A program made the translations under genes and the position numbers. A DNA stretch of 64,000 bases from Pleurotus djamor (taxonomy: Eukaryota; Basidiomycota; Agaricomycetes; Agaricales; Pleurotaceae), in the NCBI GenBank assembly GCA_029747585.1, contig JAPEVF010000114.1, positions 40,663 through 104,662 of the forward strand. Reading direction: 5' to 3'. The notes under the pieces are model-generated. The model did no database searches. It saw nothing but the letters and a program-made list of their open reading frames with translations, and was not told the DNA's origin. Positions within the stretch are counted from its first letter, which is position 1. Each line of letters starts with the position of its first letter. This document shows, in pieces, positions 45,354 to 58,637 of the stretch.

Positions 45354-48300
45354 ACCGACCCCCTCAGGCTCTATCGGTTCGGCAATCTTGGTCAACTGGT
45401 CAACGCATGCGGGTATCTCGAACTTGTGGTCTGTCAACATAAAACCGACGTTGGCTTTCCTCGCGTTCCTTTTCAGGCCCCGCCGTTGGCTTTGTGTCGC
45501 TGACCTTGGTTGGCCCTTGTCTTTGGACCTGTTCATGTCGGTTAATTGCTGTCATTTCCGGCTGTCAAAAGTGTTTTGGCGTGTGGGGTTGCCAGTTTCT
45601 AACCCCTCGCTTCGCGCTGTGTCAATTGTCAATGCCACATTTTCTCATGGACAGTTCACCACGTCTTGCCACCCTCCATCTCGAGCATCGCATTGTTCAT
45701 CTTTCCTCAACCCTGTTTTTCTCCGTGTCGTTTTGCCTCCTACCTGGGTCACGTATCGTTTCGCCTTCATGTCCATGTTCTATTCATGCCTTCCATTTAC
45801 CCCCTCTATCTTGTGCCCGCTTGCTCCATTTTATTTACCTTATTCACGTCTTCTTCCAACGTACATACTTTACGACACTCTGCCCCCGTACTTCTCCACT
45901 TCACATACGTTTACATCTCTTCTTTGGAAAATCACCACAGTCCTTGGGGCATCATCCCCCCCTTGCTTGTACTGATCATGTTTCATACACACAACCCCCA
46001 AATATCCACTGTACAGTCAAGTGTTGACGCTTTCTGTGCTTATCACATATATATTTCACTCGGAAATCGCTGTCCTCTGGATCATAGCTTGTCGTAACTC
46101 GTTATCATCATCATCCCCTCTCCCTCTTGGAGTTAGTTCGTTGATCTGCAAACTCATATGCATACTTACCACCTGCTGAGTCTCTACCCAGCCGATCGAT
46201 CTCGCAAACCATCGCCCGTTTCACCCATCCTAACGTCAATGCTTTGTGTATCGACACCTGCTTTTTTATATGTGCTGCTTATCGTCTTATCATAGGGTCT
46301 TCACACACAGCCCTCGAGTTCGTTCGAAAGGGAAATGATAAGGTGAGTAAAGTTAGTTGCAGTTTCTCGAAGAGGAACTTCTTTAACTTAGGTTGCCTCT
46401 CCATGTATAGTTCTTATCGCCCAAATTTAGCACGCGCGCTGGGGTACATGGGCGGTCGAAGCTATAACATCTTTCTTCAGATCACCTTCCGTTCCAGTCT
46501 TCGTCGAAGCGGCTTTTATGCAGACGCCCTGTTATTGAGGGGACGGACTTTGATATCTCCAACACCCCATTGGAAGCACACTTTTCCCACTTCCCAAGCG
46601 TGCGTGCGTTTGTTTACAATTGACAGGCCCGTCTCGCTGGCTTCATGGCTTATCCGCGAGCCTGAGCCCATGGCCTCGGTGCGGTAGACCCGTAGCCTTG
46701 TGGATACTTCATGTCTCCCACCTATGGCAGTCATTGGGGGTATATTCGACCCGGAAGGAATGCCGCAGTGGCTCGCGCGAGGTCCTATGGGCGCCGGAAT
46801 AAAGAAAGGTCCTCCAGTCCATCATTCCATTGCCGAACGACCCTTTCGCTAACTGACCTCTTCGTTTGCTGAACTTATCTCCCCTAGATTCCGCATAGCT
46901 CCACTATCTATTCGAAGGTTTTCGGTGCTATGGCCCGACGACAACCCCTTCTTCAAATCAGAACGACTTGTTTTGTGTCGCGTCTGCGGGTACGCCACGC
47001 AAACCTACCTAAGGGACTTATAAACTACATATCTCACGAGATTGCACCCTAGTTTTCCTTTTTGCTCGCAGGGGTCCAACGGTCTCTTTCCCCCATGTGA
47101 GGGGATAACGCTTAAGAATTTCTAACAAGAGTACTATCAGTGCTTGGTGGAACCAAAGATACGCTAGGTACCAACCTATCGGGTTTCGCCTATCTCTTTT
47201 CCTGGAGTATGTATGCTCTTGACATCTTCGCACCCTTTCCCTGATATCACAACCCCCCATCTACGTCGACTCATCCCATCATTTGACAGATGACCTCCAT
47301 TATTCGCCTTGGCCTTCTGGGTCGTGGATTCTGCTATCAACTTGATAACAAGCCCGTGAGTACTCCCCCACCCAGCCACATTCCGTGAACACTCAGGATA
47401 TGTGTTTTGAGATAGGTAGCTATAAACTATCGATTCGATCGTGGTACACCATGCGGGAGTGCCTCATCGCCGGCCCCTTTTCTCCGACAGCGGAAGCAAA
47501 TCAACACATTGTCAGATCTCGGATCTGTTGGTACTACCAGTGCCCTGCACACCCTTCAGCGATCCTCATTCTCATCAAACTATTCAAAGTAACTACCCTC
47601 CAGATACACTTCTTCGGGACATGAGTCAACGTCCAGGGTCCAAGGACCATGGTATTTGTCTCGCTGTTTCTCCGTTTCGTGTGGTGGTGATACCGAATCG
47701 CCATGTCTTCTTCATTTTCTTCGGAGCGTTTCAAAACTCAACTGGGGGCGTTGCTGCTTCACCTTCCATTGCCATGCACGATCTTCTTTACATGGACCCC
47801 GAGGCAGCGTATGTAAACTACCCATCAGTACTTTGATCTAGCCCTTCGAGTACGCTCATTTCCGTTGACGCAGTTAGAGAGCTAGCTCTGTCTTTGCCTA
47901 TTCAGTACGCACGTTTATTGGAAGAGAAGAGGGTGAAATCGATTCCTCTAACTCTGCATGTCTTCTACTGCGCTAGGTCTCGATTTCACAATGCGGAAAA
48001 CCGGTCAGGTGGCCCCAAGATGTGCCCTCCATCAATCAATTTACGAGGTTCTGAACCGCCGGATCACTTAGCTTCAACATGCATCCCACACAAGCGACAC
48101 TCGGTACCTTCCATACAGCACTTACGGTTGTCACGTCATCTCGTTTGTGCCCTATTTCGACCTTGCTTCGCAGGACACGCCCTCTCTACCTCTACTGGGG
48201 GTGTACTTATACGTTTGGGCCAAGCGTTGTCGTAGACTGGGGTGGTCAGGAGCATCCTCTGTTTTATCCAGGCTCACACACTTGACTTCCAAGTGACGTG

Positions 48301-49287
48301 CCCCAAATACTTACATATCCGAATCCCTACAGCATATGAGTCAAATGATCCCCAACTCGTCTCGGGTTTAGCGTACAACTATCTCCCAGATAGGAGTCCT
48401 ATCACATGTGTAGTCACGACGTACCCTCATCTTGTAACTTTCTATTCAAAAACCTCGTACGGTAGTCTCGGTTAGACACATTGAATACGTAAAAGTAAAT
48501 AAAGTTTCAACGAAAGATCGTCTCTCTAAGAGAAGCCTGTCAATTATATTTACATCTACGAAGAGAGACTAAACCCTGGGCACAGCCTGCTCGAATCTGG
48601 CATCCTGACATCGTTATTCTCGCATTCTTATTCCCATACACCGCAGGCCAACACATAGTGAGCAATGGGCATGGTGTTTGTCCGAGTTGGTACAGCTCAG
48701 CAGGTGCAGTTACCTCCGAATATCCAGTGCCTGTCACATGATGGTCAGTGGCCTTGTCCTCATGGCCTTGACCGTGGCACCGTACAAGTGGACCCCGTTT
48801 CTTACTTCCCCACCCTAGAACTTCCCCACCGAAACCAAGTCCCGTTCAATCCGTGCAGGGACAGCCTCACAAGGGGGTGAGGTTAAAATCGATCAGCCAC
48901 CCTCCTCACTCGAAGCTCCAAGAAGTCAATCTCACCGTTTGAAAAAAATTAGAACGCAGCACATTCAAGTCAGGCTCGACGGGCAGAAACGGAGGGTGCA
49001 ACTACGCAGGCTCGGAGTCTGATTCATTGTGGATGCGGCTTCCGTAAGTAAGGAGATGCCGATGCAGTGTCGTTGGCGTGAGGAAAGTGTTACCGCGCAA
49101 GCCGAATGCCAGAGGAGAGATGCTGGCTGGCGTTGAGGAAAGCAAATGGATCAACTGGCACAATGTGATGCGCCAACACACGATCATGGGAGAAGAAGGG
49201 GTTTGGATTCCAGCTAGTGAGAAAAGGATTATCTGCGTATGCAAGCTCCACTACAATAAATACGGTGAGTTCCCATGGTATGTCCTC
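45354..49287. other. 3.9-kb gene-poor stretch
   Basis: It lies between two convergent 3' ends. The plus strand is pyrimidine-rich from about 45.6 to 46.3 kb. ORFs of 130-195 codons occur (for example 45388-45975, 46244-46687, 47441-47836), but their composition is that of low-complexity DNA, they overlap in several frames, and none resembles a family. No tRNA, terminal repeats or transposase was seen. A long 3' UTR, a non-coding transcript or decayed sequence are all possible. Confidence 0.45.
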
Positions 49288-51587
49288 CTACAGCCATCCT
49301 TCCGGGGAGCGACGCCTCAAAGGAAGGGGTAACCACGGCGTTCGGGGTGGCTTTGAGGAGCGAGACCCGGAAGTTCGTGATAGGCCCACTTTTCGCAGCT
49401 TGGCCAATCTACAGCAAATGAACATATGGATGGTCAGCCACAATGATGCCAATCGGATTACAACCCCATAGAAAATTCAGCGAAGAGGACGGATGAAGAT
49501 TTAATTGACTAAATGGGAGGACCCACTTTCGAAACCCAGCCCAAGCGACGAATATAGCTAGTGCAGAGGAAAAGGATGACATGATGTAGAAAGCATACGG
49601 TGACTGTTCGATGTGACTTGTCAGCTGTGTAGGGGAGGGGTTGTCAGCGTGGCATCGAGGGACGAAAAAAGAGTGGGGATATCTTTCCCTTAACTTACGT
49701 TCATGCCAAAAAGACCTGCGATCAGTGCCCCTGTACCGATGCCCATTGTTCCTATAGAGACCTAACCAGAAGATAGGAACCGAGAATGCGAATGAACCAA
49801 TCAAGACGAGAGGCGAAAAATCGAGAATAAACCAACCTGTAAGTCCAGCGCGAGTAACGCGTTCCGATTGGCATCAAGGATCAATTCAACAATTTCTTGT
49901 GTGGATTGAACATTCGTCTACAAGAAGCATCAGTAATGAGACGGACAAAATGACTCGATGCTCCAGAAATACAACTTCGGAGTCAATAACATGACAAAAA
50001 TGGTCCACTCACCTGGATGGTTTCGGCTTCGTTGACAATTTCTTCTACTTGCTTCGCAAATGATTCCAGAAGAACTTCAACGTCCTCGTGGTCCTGTAAT
50101 TCGCGAGGGGTACCATTTTTACGATCGGTGAGATACATCGCGGCGAGATCATCGTCTGTTGAGAAGTAAATGATTTTGGGTTACGTATTGACCGTAAGGA
50201 AGAGCGCTACCTTGCTCCAGGACCTCCTCCAGGGCTTCTTGAACCTGTGGGCCATCGGTGGTTAATTAAACTTCACCACATGCTGCACCGATGAGAGTTC
50301 GAAGAAAAGGTAGGGAAATGTGTGTTGCTTGAGTGGATAGGCTCACCAACTTGGCTCGGTTCTGAAAACTGGCGAGGCGCCTCGAGTAATGGAGAAGGCG
50401 TTTAAACCGATCATGGTCAATGTTATCCTCAAGCTCGGCCAAGAGGCCGCCGACGAGATTGCGGATGAATACCATCTCCGCTTCCAAAGCGCTCAGGACG
50501 GAGAGCAAGGCCGACTCCAAAGCCCTGAATAGAATTAACGGTTTAGGCTTGCGATGGGATACCGAAGAGTGACTCAAGGGGTTACCTGAACTCGTACGGA
50601 ACCCCAGATCCACCCGTTTTCAAGTTGTGCTGATTGAAAGGCGTATGGATCAACCATGGAATAAACTTTCTCAGAAGTTAATCGGAGTACCTCAAGGTGA
50701 TATAGAAAGACCGAATGGAGCCGCGAATCGACAGAGCCATATGTGTCGAATAGCAACACGGCATCGGCCTTGAGAAGGGCTCTGATATGTAGGATATTAA
50801 CCTGGGAAGAGAAGGAAGTTGAGAATTTTCCCTAACACAACAAGATGGAAAAAAATACATACAAGAATAGCTTCCTTCCGGACAAGTATCGTGGGCACAA
50901 GGTTCGGTACTCTGGAATCTATCTTTCGTAAATCACGGGGCTGTCCAACTTTCGAAATTTAGCCACCTGGGTATAATATGATGGGGAGATATGAAGCTTA
51001 CATTCAAGCGGTGTTCTGAGCATAGATCGGACTTTTTGAACTTGCCAGAGATAGTTTTTACGTTGCCTATTGAAACGCCAAGTATGAGAAACAGGAGCAA
51101 GATCCGACCGTCTCAAGAAACGAATGAACGTATCTACCTTCTGCATCTAATACAGTACCTGTGCGGCAGTGAGTTCAGACAAGTTGTTTGGTGATAATTT
51201 GAACGAGAATCAGAAGTACTCACAACGAAGCATAAGATCTGTAGGCTGCCGGCCTTTCATGACTTTATCTAGAATAGCGGCTTTCGCCATATCCTCCTGG
51301 GCATTTTCAAAGGCCTCGGTCTGGTTGTCTAAGGTCTTCTGACGCGACATGAATTTCGCGACTCGTGAAGTTGATTGCTCGCGGGTCAAGCTCCGCAGAA
51401 ACGGGGTCGCACCGAGTGCACGAATGGATCTAGGAGACTTCACCGTCGAACTCAGCGAGCTGAAGTGCCTACACGACGGTTTAAAGAAGGCGTGATCATT
51501 GCCAAGTGCAGCGAACAAGAGACGCGTGGGCACCATTCCATGACCCAGAGATAAAGTACGAGCGGGGCCGCATAGGTGCGAAGGCAT
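49288..51587 (-). CDS. MRS2: MRS2/CorA-type mitochondrial magnesium channel (466 aa)
   Basis: Thirteen exons: 51224-51587, 51138-51158, 51002-51066, 50863-50940, 50691-50801, 50586-50629, 50347-50524, 50211-50244, 50013-50155, 49837-49917, 49699-49761, 49527-49624 and 49288-49408. Family hallmarks: PRDLRKIDSRVPNLVPTILV, VNILHIRALLKADAVLLFD, the GMN pore motif at 392-394 (AGLFGMN) closing TM1, and TM2 at about 406-425 (YIMSSFSSALAIFVAWAGF). The N-terminal about 100 residues are rich in Arg/Ser and fit a mitochondrial presequence. The protein carries Mg2+ across the inner membrane. Exon 2 is a 21-nt microexon. The last exon is chosen because it restores a basic tail (LAKLRKVGL) typical of the family. 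Confidence 0.93.
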
Positions 51588-52413
51588 GCACGAGGGCCAG
51601 GAGGAAGAGCTAGCCGACACTGGAACTGGGGGCGACAAGACAAGTGAGCTTCAATGAAGACCGAAAAGGACGTAATCGGGTTGCCTGAGAAATTTGCGCG
51701 TGACTGTGTGACCCTAGGAACCGCTGCCAAGACAGGTCCCGTATCACGTTATTTTTCCTGGACCGTCGGCTTCCATGCAACGACGATCCCCACACAACCC
51801 CGCAATCCAAGCAGGAGGTAAGTGCAGCTCGAATACAAATTCTGCCCTCCTCTGACCTGGTGCTCTTTTCCATAGCAGCGAATGCCTCCCTTTCCACCAC
51901 ACAATTATTTTTCCGAGGCTCGTGGCCCTGAGGTTCACGGTCACTTACATAACATACGGCCAAGTTGGGCCCCATAGACGTCTCCTAGCGTCGTGGGTGA
52001 TCGTGATGAAATGTCATTAAACCCATGGCCTGGTCCCAACCTTGCGTCTGGCAAAGGTGGGCTGTGACACGACTTTCTGACCTGGGTAATTGATCATACG
52101 TCCTTCATATGGCGAGGCCGGTCACAGGCTTTAGACTGCCATCGCTCCTGGTTTGGGTTCGGGTTTGGGTTTGAAACGTTGAGGCAACGTGCAGCGGACA
52201 AACCCGTTCGGCAAGATTCTGCAAAAAATTGTGATCACATCTCGACAACTTTTCCTGGCGTGCCACCCTCTTTACCATGACTCTATTACATATCAGCAAT
52301 CCCTGCTCCATTGAAATACTACTTGAGCACCTACTTCTTGTCTTCCTAGCATGTCTCGCGACTGACGACTAAATTCCTCTTCTCCTCCCTTCGACCATCC
52401 TCACCCGTGAATT
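51588..52413. other. Divergent promoter region
   Basis: 826 bp between the MRS2 start (minus) and the next plus-strand gene. No gene recognised. GGTTTGGGTTCGGGTTTGGG-like G/T-rich repeats occur around 52150-52171. Confidence 0.45.
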
Positions 52414-53213
52414 ATGGCAGAAACTCAAAGGCTTTTGCAAGCAGCTGCCGCCCTCTCGCAAATCCTGTCCTCGAGAGGAATACCCCACGCATTCTACGGG
52501 AGCATCGTGACGGCCATTCTCTCCAACACGCCACATACCGATGTGCGCCTCTCCTTATCATGATTTCTCTAGTCTCTTTCTGACCGCTCTCAATACAGGA
52601 GATATATTGCATCGTTCAATATGGCCAGTCGCAAGCCCATCCGTTTCGCCGCGTCCGAGAGGCCCTGGTCGGCACGGAGGACTTCACATCGACCCACTCA
52701 CCCTGGACTAATCGGTAATGCGCCCCTCCATCCTAATTCCTGCGTGGTGACTAAACCGGCATACTAGGCTGCTCGTAACATACCGTCGCCTGATACCTGC
52801 TATCGAGGTGCGTTAACCCACTTAAAGTAGATTTCGTCCACTCACAGTAACCTCATTATTAAAGATTGAAATTCTCCCCGCTGGCGAAACCGGCCCCCGG
52901 ATCCTAGGCGACTCGACCATCATGAAACTTCATGACGTCCCTTTCCTATCCTTCTCGGAGCTCATCCGCGCGAAGCTGAAGTCTTGGGGGATGTAAGCTC
53001 TTCGTAAAGCTTCTGGCGATGTCTCCCCACTTACTTTCATTATTAGACGTGGGTCTGAGCGTGATGCTCAAGATATCACCTACCTTCTCTCCCGCTATTG
53101 GAACCGGGTGGATATCAATCGAATTCCCGAGCAAGATATGGACGTTTTTNGCTTCGAGGAACACTAATGTTGCTCCTGCGTGGACGGCCTTGAAGCGGAG
53201 GTACGGCATGTGA
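52414..53213 (+). CDS. Nucleotidyltransferase-like protein (192 aa, frameshift at an N)
   Basis: Exons 52414-52542, 52599-52714, 52768-52807, 52865-52992 and 53047-53213. The protein contains SSRGIPHAFYGSIVTAILSN, VTYRRLIPAIEIEILPAGE, DVPFLSFSELIRAKL and GSERDAQDITYLLSRYWNRV, a pattern seen in mushroom proteins with a nucleotidyltransferase-like fold. The classical GS..D..D triad is not evident, so catalytic activity is doubtful. The N at 53150, after TTTTT, breaks the frame in DMDVF-ASRNTNVAPAW; leaving it out restores an end at RRYGM-stop. It may also be the relic of an antitoxin-like fold, but I have no evidence for a partner. Confidence 0.72.
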
Positions 53214-53388
53214 GTGTAATAAGACACATGTTGCCAGCTAATTTCGGTTCTCATTTGTGACATATTTTGTCAGGTGATCACCACACCACGGACGGTAAAC
53301 TTTGTGTCATTACTTTGCAACTACTTCGGACATTTTCACTCTCAATCAAAATAATAAGCACTCTGCTCCTGCTGTAATATCGAGCTAC

Positions 53389-53823
53389 TTATTTGTATCT
53401 TTTCTGGGATTCACGCGCTTTGGTCTTACTCGCCGCCTTATTTGCCTTATTTGCTTCCTCCTTTAACCCCCCTGGAACTTTCGGTATGCGGACTCCGGAG
53501 AATACTTTTATCCTATGTATTTCTAGTTGGGACAGACGCTTGCTCAATTGATACCTACCGTTCCGGATCGGTTTCTTCCGCATCTTTTAAGACACGCGTT
53601 ACGAAGTCTCCGTCGACATGAATGGCCGTCAATGGGTCTTCAGTTCCAGAAGTTTCTGCAAAGGAGCCTCGCCCATCCTCATCGCAATCATATCAGGTCA
53701 TTGGCATGATGATAAGAGATAGATGATAAAAAAGGATCTCCTCTGCACCCTCGAAGATTCCCCATCAAGGCGCAACGTACACAAGGACCATGTTTTCGGT
53801 GTTTCTGAAGTGTTATCCGCCAT
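53389..53823 (-). CDS. Small basic hypothetical protein (about 105 aa)
   Basis: Exons 53749-53823, 53559-53677 and 53389-53512, in frame at each junction. Segments: MADNTSETPKTWSLCTLRLD, DFVTRVLKDAEETDPERIKV and a lysine-rich C-terminus KEEANKANKAASKTKARESQ. No family recognised. The last two exons look convincing; the first is less certain. It is convergent with the nucleotidyltransferase-like gene, 175 bp apart. Confidence 0.5.
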
Positions 53824-55584
53824 TCATATGCATCTCGTATATATCGTGTTTCCGGTCCAGGTCCCATGATGTCCACTGGACATCGCTTGTGTCTTTGTTA
53901 TGACTGAATGACTGGGAAATTAGATTAAACGTTCATTGAAACAGAAGGTTACCGTGGCTCCTGGCGCCTAGTTTATACAATGTGGTGGATGGGGACCATC
54001 GTCGGGACGAACACGAGGGATTCAGTGAGAGTGGATCGGGAACGATGTTGAAACCCGTCGCTTTTCGGATCCAGCTGCGTGGGGCGTTTCGGCCGTTCAG
54101 AGAAGAGTCCACCAGACGGCTGGGCGTAGGATAAGAGCTCGAGACACAGACGTCGCGAAGGGATGCAAATGTGCTGGGGTCAGAGCTCTATGACAGAAAA
54201 TAAATACCCTGGGGTTGTTGTTCCTAAGTCAGCTGCGGAGAAAGTTTGGAACTTCGGTCACAATCCGTGTGTGCGTTGCCGTTGGCCTGGGTACTTCTGA
54301 CGATGGGAAGAATAACGTGAGGGAGCGATATCTGAAGGTTCTCCCCACACCGCCCACAGGTTGTCTGGACCGCTTCCAAGACCACGACGGAGTGGACAGC
54401 AAGCATTCATGTTGTCAATGTTTCGGGCGGCCTGTGATCAATGATTAGCCCCCGAGCTCTCGTATGCTTTCGTTGCCGTACTAGTCAGTTTCACGAAATT
54501 AGATCACCCGCTCCGTTCTCATGCCCGGTGACACGGTCAGATGCTCAAGGACGGGTGGGTGGACTGGTCGATTCCTTCTCCGGCAGGCAACACAAACGAG
54601 TAACAATCGTTCTACAAAGCCTGCTTGAGTCCCTGCCCCATATTCGGGGTAATTATTCCATCTTACCTTGTTCTTGTTCCATGTCGCCTTGATCGATCTT
54701 CCCACGCAGTCAAAACTCAATTCCTAGATACCTAGTCTTCAGATACGGTATAACTGGCTGAACATTTAGCTAACAACCCAGTAAGCATTGAATGGCTGGC
54801 GACGGACTTAGCACGGACCATCAAAGGAGAAGGTGGGTCAACCGAACGATGGCATCAAGATCAACGTCACTGGAAAAAACAACATGCTGCATGAGTTCTT
54901 AGTTTAGAGCCCTGGTCGATGATCCTACCTGGCGAAGAGTTGTATAACCGATATCTTGTGTCGATTGGTCAGCGAACCTTGACAAAATGAGTTGGCTACC
55001 CTTGACGAGCCTTCAAGGTAATTAGATTATCGCCAACAATCGCCTCCACGTTCATGCTGCGCTGGTTATCGCGCATGTGGCTACAATGCACGGTCATTGT
55101 CGATATTCTATAACCTTCGACAACGTGGGGTCATGAACGTTCCGCTTCACTAATGAGAGAAGAGACGTTAATATTAGCCATCGACCCATGGCGTAAAGAC
55201 GCACCTCAAGGTCTCCAAGTCCCCATCCCTGGTGCAGTTTGGCTTAGAGAGGAGATCGACAGGTCCCCGACCCTTGTCAGGGAAGAATGCGGGGAGAAGC
55301 TGGCATATCGGCCGAATCGCGCACAAAGTCTACGTGGCTGGAGCTGCTCTGCACCCTCACGTGTAAAACGAATCAAGGCCGTCATATCTAGGTGGCGATC
55401 GCGCTCGCCCGAGTCCGTCGAACAGTAGAGGAGAAATCATATCATAGTGGTGGATATACAAAGATTGGTCATGAAGTACTCACTAGCGAAGTGCGAAGTA
55501 AATCGTATGTCGTTGATTATAGTAATGATAATCGCCACGTCCGTAAATCTAGGAACACAAACTCAAAGCCCCTTTACCTCGGTA
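53824..55584. other. 1.8-kb stretch without recognised gene
   Basis: Only short scattered ORFs on both strands. No terminal repeats, RNA gene or conserved motif was seen. Confidence 0.45.
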
Positions 55585-57583
55585 TCAGGGCGCAAGTGTT
55601 GCACCGGCGGATCCCTCGATACAGAATTCGGAGGATTCTTTCAATTCCTCTTCAACAGCATGTCGGCCTTCGGCAGTTAGGAGCGAGTATCCAGCATCCA
55701 TATCCTTCTCAAAGTAACGGGGTATAAACCTAAGGATGTGATCATGAACGGGGGGNTTTCTCCGGGTGGGAATGGATAAGAAGGGGAAGGAGAGTTTATC
55801 AAACTTACTCTTCGCCCTTTCGTTTGCGCTCAGCAGCATCGTCTCTCTGCTTCTGTTCGATAGCAACCTTCTCCCTGGTAGCATCGCCGAATTCTTTACT
55901 CAACAACCGGCTAGTCACAGATTCCCAAAGCTTCCGACTTTCATGGGGAAGCTGCTTCTCCAAGGGCCGCACGCTCTTGGGCACGACTTGAAGTTGGGAT
56001 AGATCGATGAGCGTGATATACTCTTCGTCACCTCGGACATCTAGTTTGGAGGCAGCAGCAGATCGGACGGAGGGTGTGGGAAGTGGAGTATGATGTGGGG
56101 TTGGGGAAGAAGCAGCAGACGACGAGACGATGGGGTACGAACCCGAACCCACGCGGCGCCAACGGACGCGACCACGCCATGTACCGTCGAAGACCGCAAC
56201 AACGTGCGACTGCGGCACCTGCTTAATCCGTGTCCATTCCTCATGCTCGGTGTCGCCTTCGTGGTAAGTATGGATGACACCCTCAACGAGGAAATGGGCC
56301 TTGCCAAGCCAGGACTAAGAGGGCGGAGATTACTATGTTGGTCGAAAGCAGTTCAATACGGAGACACTCACCTCTTCTTTGTATTCAATGATAGTCCTAA
56401 ACTTGCGACCAGGCTTGCCTCCAGAGCATGTAATGATCGTGGTCTCGCTGACTGTCACGTAGAAACTTCCCCTCAAAATACCGTTCACAGACGCGACAGG
56501 GTGGGTGATATGGTACTTTTCACCCTCCCCATGCCCTCCAGTAACGTTGATATAGATTCCCTTGTTAAAGCTACCCGTGGCCACGCGAAGGGTCGTTCCA
56601 GAGACTTTGGCGGAGATCTGATCAATGCCCATCATTTCCAGATGCTTCGCAGGACATGCTGCGTAGTAGGCGGACACAGGTGGATGATGAGAGACTTGCT
56701 CGGTAACATATACGACGCGAAGCCGCTCTTGTCTACCAACTTCGTCGGAGCTATTGTTTCCATCGCCGAGATTGAGATTGGACATTTGCGCTTCGACATT
56801 CTGGTTCGCTATTTGCTGCGGCGATGTCGCTGCAGTCGAAGGGCTCTTGCCAAGTTTGGAGTTGAAGCTGACAGCGCTCTTGGAACTCCTGCCGCTCCGA
56901 ACGCTGGCTGTCTCCGAGAACGTGGATAAAACCGCAGGGATGGAGTCGCCGTCCGAAGTATGTGTGAGGGGCATTGGGGGCAGTGTCGGTTCATCGGGGT
57001 ACGCTATGGGCAGGACATCCCAATGCGCTCGGAAATGTTCCCCCAGGACGGAGTTGTATGGTTTGCATACTTTACCGTGCTAGATGATCGGTTGATACGA
57101 CAATTTCGACNGTCGACCGGGGAAGGTATTCACTCACAATGAATTTGAGGTCCTTCGTAAACGTGAATCTAAGCGTGGCTAGCATTCGTTCGAATGGGTC
57201 ATCAGAGTCATTAATACTGGAGATAGATGAGCCAGGTGTGATTGAGAAAGAAAGAAAGGAAGACACTCAACGCAGCAAACATGTCGGGTCGGTCTAGATA
57301 ATGCCAATACTCTAAGTTCGGGATTGGTTCCAACAAAGAAGCTGGCAGTGAAAGACGCCTAGCAGAGATACATGAATTGAGTAGGCCGCAGACGGGGAAG
57401 CTTAGAAACTCACATCGTCGCGATATCCTTTACACCTAGACACTTCTTGACCAGCTGGACTATCATCTTCAACTTTCCTCCCTCTCCAGTATCACCCGAA
57501 TCCGGGACTGAGATGGGAGGTCCGTGTGCATCGTCATCAACAACTTGCGGCGGTTCGTTCGTGTCCTCATCTTTCCGTGCCAT
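55585..57583 (-). CDS. Oxysterol-binding protein homolog, OSH family (564 aa)
   Basis: Six exons: 57414-57583, 57272-57358, 57138-57216, 56372-57079, 55809-56314 and 55585-55729. The lipid-binding barrel is recognisable from LSLPASLLEPIPNLEYWHYL, DDPFERMLATLRFT, KPYNSVLGEHFRAHWDV, the signature EQVSHHPP (239-246), TGGHGEGEKYHITHP and GKAHFLVEGVI. A Ser-rich insert of about 75 residues separates the KPYN and SHHPP blocks. There is no PH or ankyrin domain, so it resembles the short Kes1/Osh type that exchanges sterol and PI4P between membranes. The C-terminal RPLEKQLPHESRKLWESVT matches the family; the last exon (FIPRYFEKDMDAGYSLL) is atypical. Confidence 0.92.
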
Positions 57584-58637
57584 TTGCAAGTATTCTGTCG
57601 TGGTCTTCTGTCGTGGGCCGCCCTAGTTATCGCTGAAGCGAGCAGTTAGTAGAACTCAATCATTACAGAGCAAGAATGCCCAACCGTTGTATGTGCAGCG
57701 GACAATTGTGACAGGGTGAGGGGAAGAGAAGAGATGGGCGCTTATCACGCACACTGCTTCTTGATAAATCATTTCTGCCAAGTTCAACAATTCGCTTCGG
57801 TTTGTCGCCAATTTCTCGTTTGTGAGTACTTGAGTACGTACAAAGGGGGGCTTGATCACCATCATTCCAGTTTGGCTAGGATGACTCATTACATCCGTGG
57901 GCCGACTGGCCTGTTAACCCGGCAGCAGCAGTAAGTCAGGCCGTTCATTTATGGGAAACCGCTGAGCGAAGACCCATAAACCTGCGCCAAGGCTTGGGAG
58001 GCCTCAGGCGACAACTGAAGCCTAAAACCTGCGCAAGTCATTGCCAAGTGGGTTGATACGGTCTGATGTTCGCTATGACATTGACAGTAAGTACGCCGAG
58101 GAAGGGGTGTCGGAATCAAGTTGGAATCCGTGACATTGATGCTACAACGCCCAACTTGAATACTTGCTGGCTTACACTGTGGGTACTGAAGCCAGAAATG
58201 TGACATCGATTTGGAGCGATAGCACACCTACAGACTTACATAACGGACTCAGTAAGTTTGGAAACCTGGATCGAGGCTAAAGCTTGCTTCGGCGCCGAGA
58301 CCACAATAACTCATAGTAACGGACATGAAATCCAGCCTGAAGGTGAAAAGAATGACAAAAACGCTTACCCAGACTCGTCTGGGGAGTATATATTCTGGAT
58401 GCATATGCCGCGCTTCATGAACCCATTCACTTCCGACACTTCCTAAACTGGCTCTCACCTTGTAGGGGGCTCCTTGGTAACTCAAAATGTAATATGGCAC
58501 CGTTTCTCGTCAACTTGAGATTTTCTTGAGATGGACGATGGGGATGAGCAAAACAAAGGGGTTTGTCCCTATTGTGTCCCTATTAAGCTCCTATCCTGAG
58601 ACCAAAAGTCAACCCCTGACAATAGTCAAGACGTTCA
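57584..58637. other. Spacer between divergent genes
   Basis: 1,054 bp between the OSH gene start and the next plus-strand gene. No convincing exon or RNA gene. Confidence 0.45.

Noticed and set aside
45388..46027. Plus-strand ORFs of 177-195 codons behind the membrane protein gene
   Set aside because: Several frames are open together in pyrimidine-rich DNA, and the predicted proteins are Ser/Pro/Leu/Cys-rich without any family pattern.
52140..52180. Telomere-like G/T-rich repeat
   Set aside because: Only a few imperfect GGTTTG/GGTTCG units, not a TTAGGG array.
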